In this document: piece after piece, positions 60,182 through 64,000 of the stretch
Numbering within the stretch: position 1 is the first letter of the stretch
Layout: every line of letters begins with the position of its first letter
From: Knoellia subterranea KCTC 19937
GTDB taxonomy: Bacteria; Actinomycetota; Actinomycetes; Actinomycetales; Dermatophilaceae
Reading direction: 5' to 3'
Assembly (NCBI RefSeq): GCF_000768685.1
Contig: NZ_AVPK01000010.1
Location: forward strand, 1 to 64,000
Length of the DNA: 64,000 nt
Position numbers and translations under genes: made by a program
Notes under the pieces: model-generated
The model's input: the letters and a program-made list of their open reading frames with translations, nothing else
Databases searched by the model: none
Told to the model about the DNA's origin: nothing

Positions 60182-61039
60182 TCACCAGGGGCCGTAGACC
60201 CGCTCCGAGTTCTCCGACAGCGCCTGGCACAGCGTGGGGACGGCGACACCGAGGGTCGCGGCCATGGCCCGGACCGTGAGCGGGATGAGGTGCGGGGCGT
60301 TGATCGCACCCCGGTGTGGGTGCGGAGTGAGGTACGGCGCGTCGGTCTCGACGAGGAGGCGGTCGAGCGGCGTCACCGAGAGCGCGTCGCGCAAACCGTG
60401 AGCGTTCTTGAAGGTCACGGTGCCGGCGAAGGAGAGGTAGTAACCCCGCTCGGCACACGTCTGCGCCATCTGCAGATCACCCGAAAAGCAGTGCAGCACA
60501 GTCGAATTCGGCGCACCCTCCTCCTCGAGGATCCGCAGCACGTCGTCGTGCGCGTCACGGTCGTGGATCTGCAGCGCCTTGCCGAGGCGCTTGGCCAGAT
60601 CGATGTGCCAGCGGAAGCTCTCGTGCTGAACGTCGCGCCCCTCCGGGCCGGTTCGGTAGTAGTCGAGACCGGTCTCGCCAACGACCCGGACTCGCGGATG
60701 TGCCGCGAGAGTTTCGATCTCGGCGTATGCCGCCACGAGACTTCCGCTCTCGGCCAACCCGGGCACCTCGTTGGGGTGCAGGGCCACACCACCCAGCATC
60801 GCGGCATACGTGTCGATCATCTCCACGGTCTGGCGCGCGCCCGGAAGGTCACAGCCGATCTGGACCACCCGGTCGACGCCGACCGCCCGGGCCTTGGCCA
60901 GGGCGTCGGCGACGTCGACAGGGTGCCCCTCGCGCTCGATGTCGAGGTGCGTGTGGTTGTCCACGACGGCAATCGGCAACGCGTCCGGCAGGTCCGGGAC
61001 CACCGCACGCGACGACGAACCGCTGTTGGAGTGGGTCAC
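60182..61039 (-). CDS. tatD: TatD-family deoxyribonuclease
   Basis: 285 residues from GTG 61039 ([20 protein letters not shown]), overlapping the metG stop as GTGA. Metal-binding motifs [35 protein letters not shown] and ETDAPYLTP are all present. 3'-5' DNase activity with roles in DNA repair or quality control is typical of the family. Confidence 0.95.
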   Translation of the reverse strand: MTHSNSGSSSRAVVPDLPDALPIAVVDNHTHLDIEREGHPVDVADALAKARAVGVDRVVQIGCDLPGARQTVEMIDTYAAMLGGVALHPNEVPGLAESGSLVAAYAEIETLAAHPRVRVVGETGLDYYRTGPEGRDVQHESFRWHIDLAKRLGKALQIHDRDAHDDVLRILEEEGAPNSTVLHCFSGDLQMAQTCAERGYYLSFAGTVTFKNAHGLRDALSVTPLDRLLVETDAPYLTPHPHRGAINAPHLIPLTVRAMAATLGVAVPTLCQALSENSERVYGPW

Positions 61040-62841
61040 GACTGCTGCAACCGGTCGAGCTCCTCGGCCACGACGGACTCGTCGAGCTTGGCGAAGACAC
61101 CGGTGGGCTTGGCGATGGGCGCGCCCACGGTCACCGGGCGGGACTCCCATCGCGGCGTCGCGGTGTACTCGCCCGTGATGACCGGATAGGTGCGGTCGCG
61201 GTCGGCGTCGTCGAGGCCCTGGACGTCACGCACCACGGGCATGGGCATGAACTCGCCCTCACCACCGATGAAGGCGTGCACCCGGTTCGAGGCGTGCGGC
61301 AGGAACGGCGCGAGGATCGTGTTGAGGTCACTGACGCACTGGATGAGCGTGTGCAGCACCGTCGCCAGGCGTTCGCGCTGGTCGTCGCCCTTGAGTTTGA
61401 ACGGCTCCGTGTCGGAGACGTACTTGTTGACGTCGCCGACGGCCTTCATCGCCTCGTTGATCGCGGCCTTGACCCGCTGCTTGGCGAGGAGGTCGCCGAC
61501 GGTGTCGAACGCGGCGAGCGTCGCCGCGCGGACCGCCTCGTCGACGGGCTCGAGAGCGCCCGGCTGCGGGATCTCACCGAAGTTCTTGGCGATCATCGCG
61601 CCCGTGCGGTTGACGAGGTTGCCCCAGCCGGCGACGAGCTCGGAGTTGTTGCGCTGCACGAACTCGGCCCAGGTGAAGTTGCTGTCCTGGTTCTCCGGAC
61701 CGGCGGCGCAGATGAAGTAGCGGATCGGGTCGGGCCCGTAGCGCTCGAGGACGTCGCGGATGTGGATGACGTAGCCGCGCGACGTCGAGAACTGCTTGCC
61801 CTCCATCGTGAGGTACTCGCTCGAGACGACCTCGGTCGGAAGGTTGAGGGCACCGAAGGTGCCCGGTTCGCCACCCTTGGCGCCGCGGCCGGCATACGCA
61901 AGAAGTTCTGCAGGCCAGATCTGCGAGTGGAAGGTGATGTTGTCCTTGCCCATGAAGTAGTACGACTGGGCGTCCTCGGCGTTCCACCAGTCGCGCCACC
62001 GCTCGTCGTCGCCGAGGCGGCGGGCCCACTCGATCGACGCCGAGAGATAGCCGATGACGGCGTCGAACCAGACATAGAGGCGCTTGCCAGGGTAGCGCGT
62101 CGCGAGATCGCCGGGCAGCGGGATGCCCCAGTCGATGTCGCGAGTCATCGCGCGCGGACGGATCTCGTCGAGGATGTTGAGGCTGAACTTGATGACGTTC
62201 GGACGCCATGTGCCGCTCGCCTCACGGCCGTCGAGCCACTCCCGCAACGAGTCGGCCAGCGCCGGCAGGTCGAGGAAGTAGTGGTCGGTCTCGGTGAACT
62301 CCGGCGTCGCCCCCGTGACCTTGCTGCGCGGGTTCTTGAGGTCGCTCGGCTCGAGCTGGTTGCCGCAGTTGTCGCACTGGTCGCCGCGCGCCTCCTCATA
62401 GCCACAGATCGGGCAGGTGCCCTCGATGTAGCGGTCGGGCAGGGTGCGACCCGTGCTCGGCTCGAGCGCGACGAGCTGCTGCTGCACGACGAAGTAGCCG
62501 TTGTCGAGGCAGCGGCTGAACATCTCCTGGACGACGTGCTCGTGGTTGGCCGTCGTCGTGCGCGTGTAGAGGTCGTAGGAGCAGCCGAGGTCCGCGAGCT
62601 CGTTCGCGATGATCGCGTGGTTGCGGTCGACGAACTCCTGCGGCGTCACGCCCTCCTTGTCGGCGAGGACGAGGATCGGCGTGCCGTGCTCGTCACTGCC
62701 GCTCACCATGAGGACGTCGTGGCCGGCCATCCGCATGTAGCGGGAGAAGACGTCCGAGGGCACGCCGAACCCGGCGACATGGCCGAGGTGGCGCGGCCCG
62801 TTGGCGTACGGCCAGGCGACAGCGCTGAGGATTTTCGTCAC
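61036..62841 (-). CDS. metG: Methionyl-tRNA synthetase
   Basis: 601 residues. HIGH-type motif [20 protein letters not shown], zinc knuckle [18 protein letters not shown] (one CxxC...CxxC set), and KMSKS-equivalent [13 protein letters not shown], the usual KFSTS(R) variant. No C-terminal tRNA-binding EMAP domain. Charges tRNA-Met; followed by tatD, rpfB, rsmA and ispE as in related genomes. Confidence 0.96.
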   Translation of the reverse strand: MTKILSAVAWPYANGPRHLGHVAGFGVPSDVFSRYMRMAGHDVLMVSGSDEHGTPILVLADKEGVTPQEFVDRNHAIIANELADLGCSYDLYTRTTTANHEHVVQEMFSRCLDNGYFVVQQQLVALEPSTGRTLPDRYIEGTCPICGYEEARGDQCDNCGNQLEPSDLKNPRSKVTGATPEFTETDHYFLDLPALADSLREWLDGREASGTWRPNVIKFSLNILDEIRPRAMTRDIDWGIPLPGDLATRYPGKRLYVWFDAVIGYLSASIEWARRLGDDERWRDWWNAEDAQSYYFMGKDNITFHSQIWPAELLAYAGRGAKGGEPGTFGALNLPTEVVSSEYLTMEGKQFSTSRGYVIHIRDVLERYGPDPIRYFICAAGPENQDSNFTWAEFVQRNNSELVAGWGNLVNRTGAMIAKNFGEIPQPGALEPVDEAVRAATLAAFDTVGDLLAKQRVKAAINEAMKAVGDVNKYVSDTEPFKLKGDDQRERLATVLHTLIQCVSDLNTILAPFLPHASNRVHAFIGGEGEFMPMPVVRDVQGLDDADRDRTYPVITGEYTATPRWESRPVTVGAPIAKPTGVFAKLDESVVAEELDRLQQS

Positions 62842-62874
62842 GCGTGAATCCTAGGCGGCGCCCGCAACCGGGTT

Positions 62875-62982
62875 CTGCACGATCCGGTTCGCGAACCTTG
62901 GCGTGACTCGATGACCGGATCGATCCGGCTATCGAACAACGTTGCGGTTCGCGAACCGGATTGGGTATGCCGTCCGCCCACC
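62875..62982. repeat. Nested palindromic element, full copy 3, with extended motif
   Basis: CTGCACGATCC, box GGTTCGCGAACC (62886-62897), inner hairpin CGATgaCCGGATCGATCCGG...ATCG (62909-62934), box GGTTCGCGAACC (62946-62957), then GGATTGG and GTATGCCGTCCGCCCACC (62965-62982). Box starts are 60 bp apart. It lies between divergent metG and the DGPF gene, so a pure terminator role is unlikely. Confidence 0.8.
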
Positions 62983-63107
62983 TGCCCGAATCGTGTCGCC
63001 CACTCGGCGACGAAGTTTCGGGAATGCTGGTGTCGAATCCGGGTCGGGTCGCGCGTCACTGAGGTGAGGGCGAGCACCGGGTTCGCCGATCGAGCACAGG
63101 AGCAGCC

Positions 63108-63461
63108 ATGGCCCAGTACCTCATCTACTTCAACCAGCAGTGGGTCGGCGACCACTCGGAGGAGTGGTTCCTCGGGCGGGTGGAGCCCTCGATGGCGGTC
63201 ATCCACGAGATGGAGAAGGCCGGCGTCCACGTGTTCGCTGGCGGTCTCGAGGAGAACGGTCCGGTGCACTCCGCTGATGCCACGAGCGGCACGATCACCG
63301 TCACCGACGGCCCGTTCACCGAGACGACAGAGGTCCTGGGCGGCTTCACCGTCATCGACGTGCCCGACGAGGAGACGGCGAAGTACTGGGCCGGCCGCAT
63401 CGCCGAGGGCTGCGGCTGGCCGCAGGAACTGCGCCGCATCTCGTCCCGCCCCGACGCCTGA
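63108..63461 (+). CDS. YCII-related DGPF-domain protein
   Basis: 117 residues, MAQYLIYFNQQWVGDHSEEW. Ends with VTDGPFTETTEVLGGFTVID and VPDEETAKYWAGRI, the DGPF/YCII signature. Function unknown; members often accompany ECF sigma factors, but none is seen here. Ferredoxin-like fold expected. Confidence 0.9.
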   Translation: MAQYLIYFNQQWVGDHSEEWFLGRVEPSMAVIHEMEKAGVHVFAGGLEENGPVHSADATSGTITVTDGPFTETTEVLGGFTVIDVPDEETAKYWAGRIAEGCGWPQELRRISSRPDA

Positions 63462-63562
63462 GCCCGAGTCGTCCGGTCGTGAAGGGAATGCATCGGGCCG
63501 CGATCGAGTAGACATGTCCTGAGACGGCGCGAACGATGCGCCCGCCACCCAGGAGGTCACAG

Positions 63563-64000
63563 ATGATCGCCGCACTCACCGGCATGGGGCTGTCCGCCGC
63601 AGCGGGGCTCAACGCCTACATCCCGTTCATGATCGTCGCGCTCATCGCACGGTTCACCGACGTCATCACCCTGCCGGCGAGCTTCGACTGGATCGAGTCG
63701 CCCTGGGCCATCGGCGTCGGCGCCATCCTCCTGCTCACCGAGCTCGTCCTCGACAAGATCCCCGCCGTGGACACCGTCAACGACGCGATCCAGACGTTCA
63801 TCCGTCCGAGCATGGGCGGCCTGATCTTTGCCGCCACGACGGCCGCCGAGGACCTCGACAAGTCGACGTGGATGGCGGACAACCCGTGGGTGGGGGTCGT
63901 CCTCGGCATCCTCGTCTCAGGCCTCGTCCACTCCGGCAAGATGGCGGCCCGACCGGCTATCAACGCCGGCACTCTCGGCGCCGGCGCACCCGTCGTCTCG
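63563..64000 (+). CDS. DUF4126 membrane protein (3' end outside window)
   Basis: ATG 63563 with AGGAGG 6 bases upstream; 146 codons lie in the window. MIAALTGMGLSAAAGLNAYI, then several membrane spans (AIGVGAILLLTELVLDKIPA; GVVLGILVSGLVHSGKMAAR). Matches DUF4126 proteins of actinobacteria by pattern. Function unknown. Confidence 0.85.
   Translation, partial: MIAALTGMGLSAAAGLNAYIPFMIVALIARFTDVITLPASFDWIESPWAIGVGAILLLTELVLDKIPAVDTVNDAIQTFIRPSMGGLIFAATTAAEDLDKSTWMADNPWVGVVLGILVSGLVHSGKMAARPAINAGTLGAGAPVVS

Noticed and set aside
57773-61189. Long plus-strand frame spanning TetR, rpfB and tatD
   Set aside because: It overlaps several well-supported genes in other frames or on the other strand and shows no domain of its own.
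61760-61810. Loss of the KMSKS motif in metG
   Set aside because: QFSTSR is the normal KFSTS-type variant of this enzyme subgroup.

Overview
The window is a GC-rich (roughly two-thirds G+C, my estimate) chromosomal segment of an actinomycete. The content points to Intrasporangiaceae-type organisms (Janibacter/Tetrasphaera relatives): a canonical actinobacterial secE-nusG-rplKA ... rplJL-rpoBC block with a mce lipid-import operon between rplA and rplJ, a resuscitation-promoting factor gene between tatD and rsmA, NAD(P)-enzymes and regulators of actinobacterial type, and many GTG/TTG starts with ATGA/GTGA stop-start overlaps. Genus assignment is inference; no 16S gene is present.

Layout, in window coordinates. 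1-9 kb: rpoC (runs off the left edge), rpoB, rplL, rplJ, all on the minus strand, with a dedicated rpoB promoter behind the rplJL terminator. 9-22 kb: a mce operon (ATPase mkl, two YrbE permeases, MceA-F, two Mce-associated proteins), stitched together mostly by 4-base overlaps and bracketed by two related lipoprotein genes. 22-25 kb: rplA, rplK, nusG, secE, tRNA-Trp. 25-28.7 kb: a nuclease remnant fused to a truncated ppx, then DUF501, ftsB and eno. 28.7-34.2 kb: an accessory, decaying patch separating eno from mazG (neighbours in many relatives): an orphan immunity-like cluster (DUF6301/TY-Chap type), a frameshifted AbiEi/DUF559 gene, the psuK-psuG pseudouridine catabolic pair, a frameshifted small exported protein and the stub of a SARP-type regulator. 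34.2-45.4 kb: mazG, a SurA-like lipoprotein, mfd, pth, rplY, an EamA exporter with a divergent CGNR regulator, prs, glmU. 45.5-51 kb: an MFS exporter and LysR regulator, a degenerate Nudix-like protein, tRNA-Gln, a TetR regulator, a VOC protein, and a tam/tamR divergon. 51-64 kb: an ABC-F protein, ispE, an SDR protein, rsmA, a DrrAB-type exporter with its TetR regulator, rpfB, tatD, metG, a YCII/DGPF protein and the start of a DUF4126 membrane protein.

The strongest unexplained signal is a dispersed octamer, GTATGCCG/CGGCATAC, which I counted about 41 times. It occurs in both orientations, inside genes (where it imposes rare TAT, GCA and even ATA codons) and between genes, where it is often extended to GTATGCCGTCCGCNCACC and sometimes forms inverted-pair hairpins at gene ends, much as DNA uptake sequences do in Neisseria and Haemophilus. 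A second signal is a family of nested palindromes (two GGTTCGCGAACC boxes exactly 60 bp apart around an inner hairpin) found three times, plus solo boxes. A third is a pair of long perfect hairpins (22-24 bp arms) of shared sequence. No CRISPR array, insertion sequence, prophage or rRNA operon was seen. All counts and positions were read by eye.
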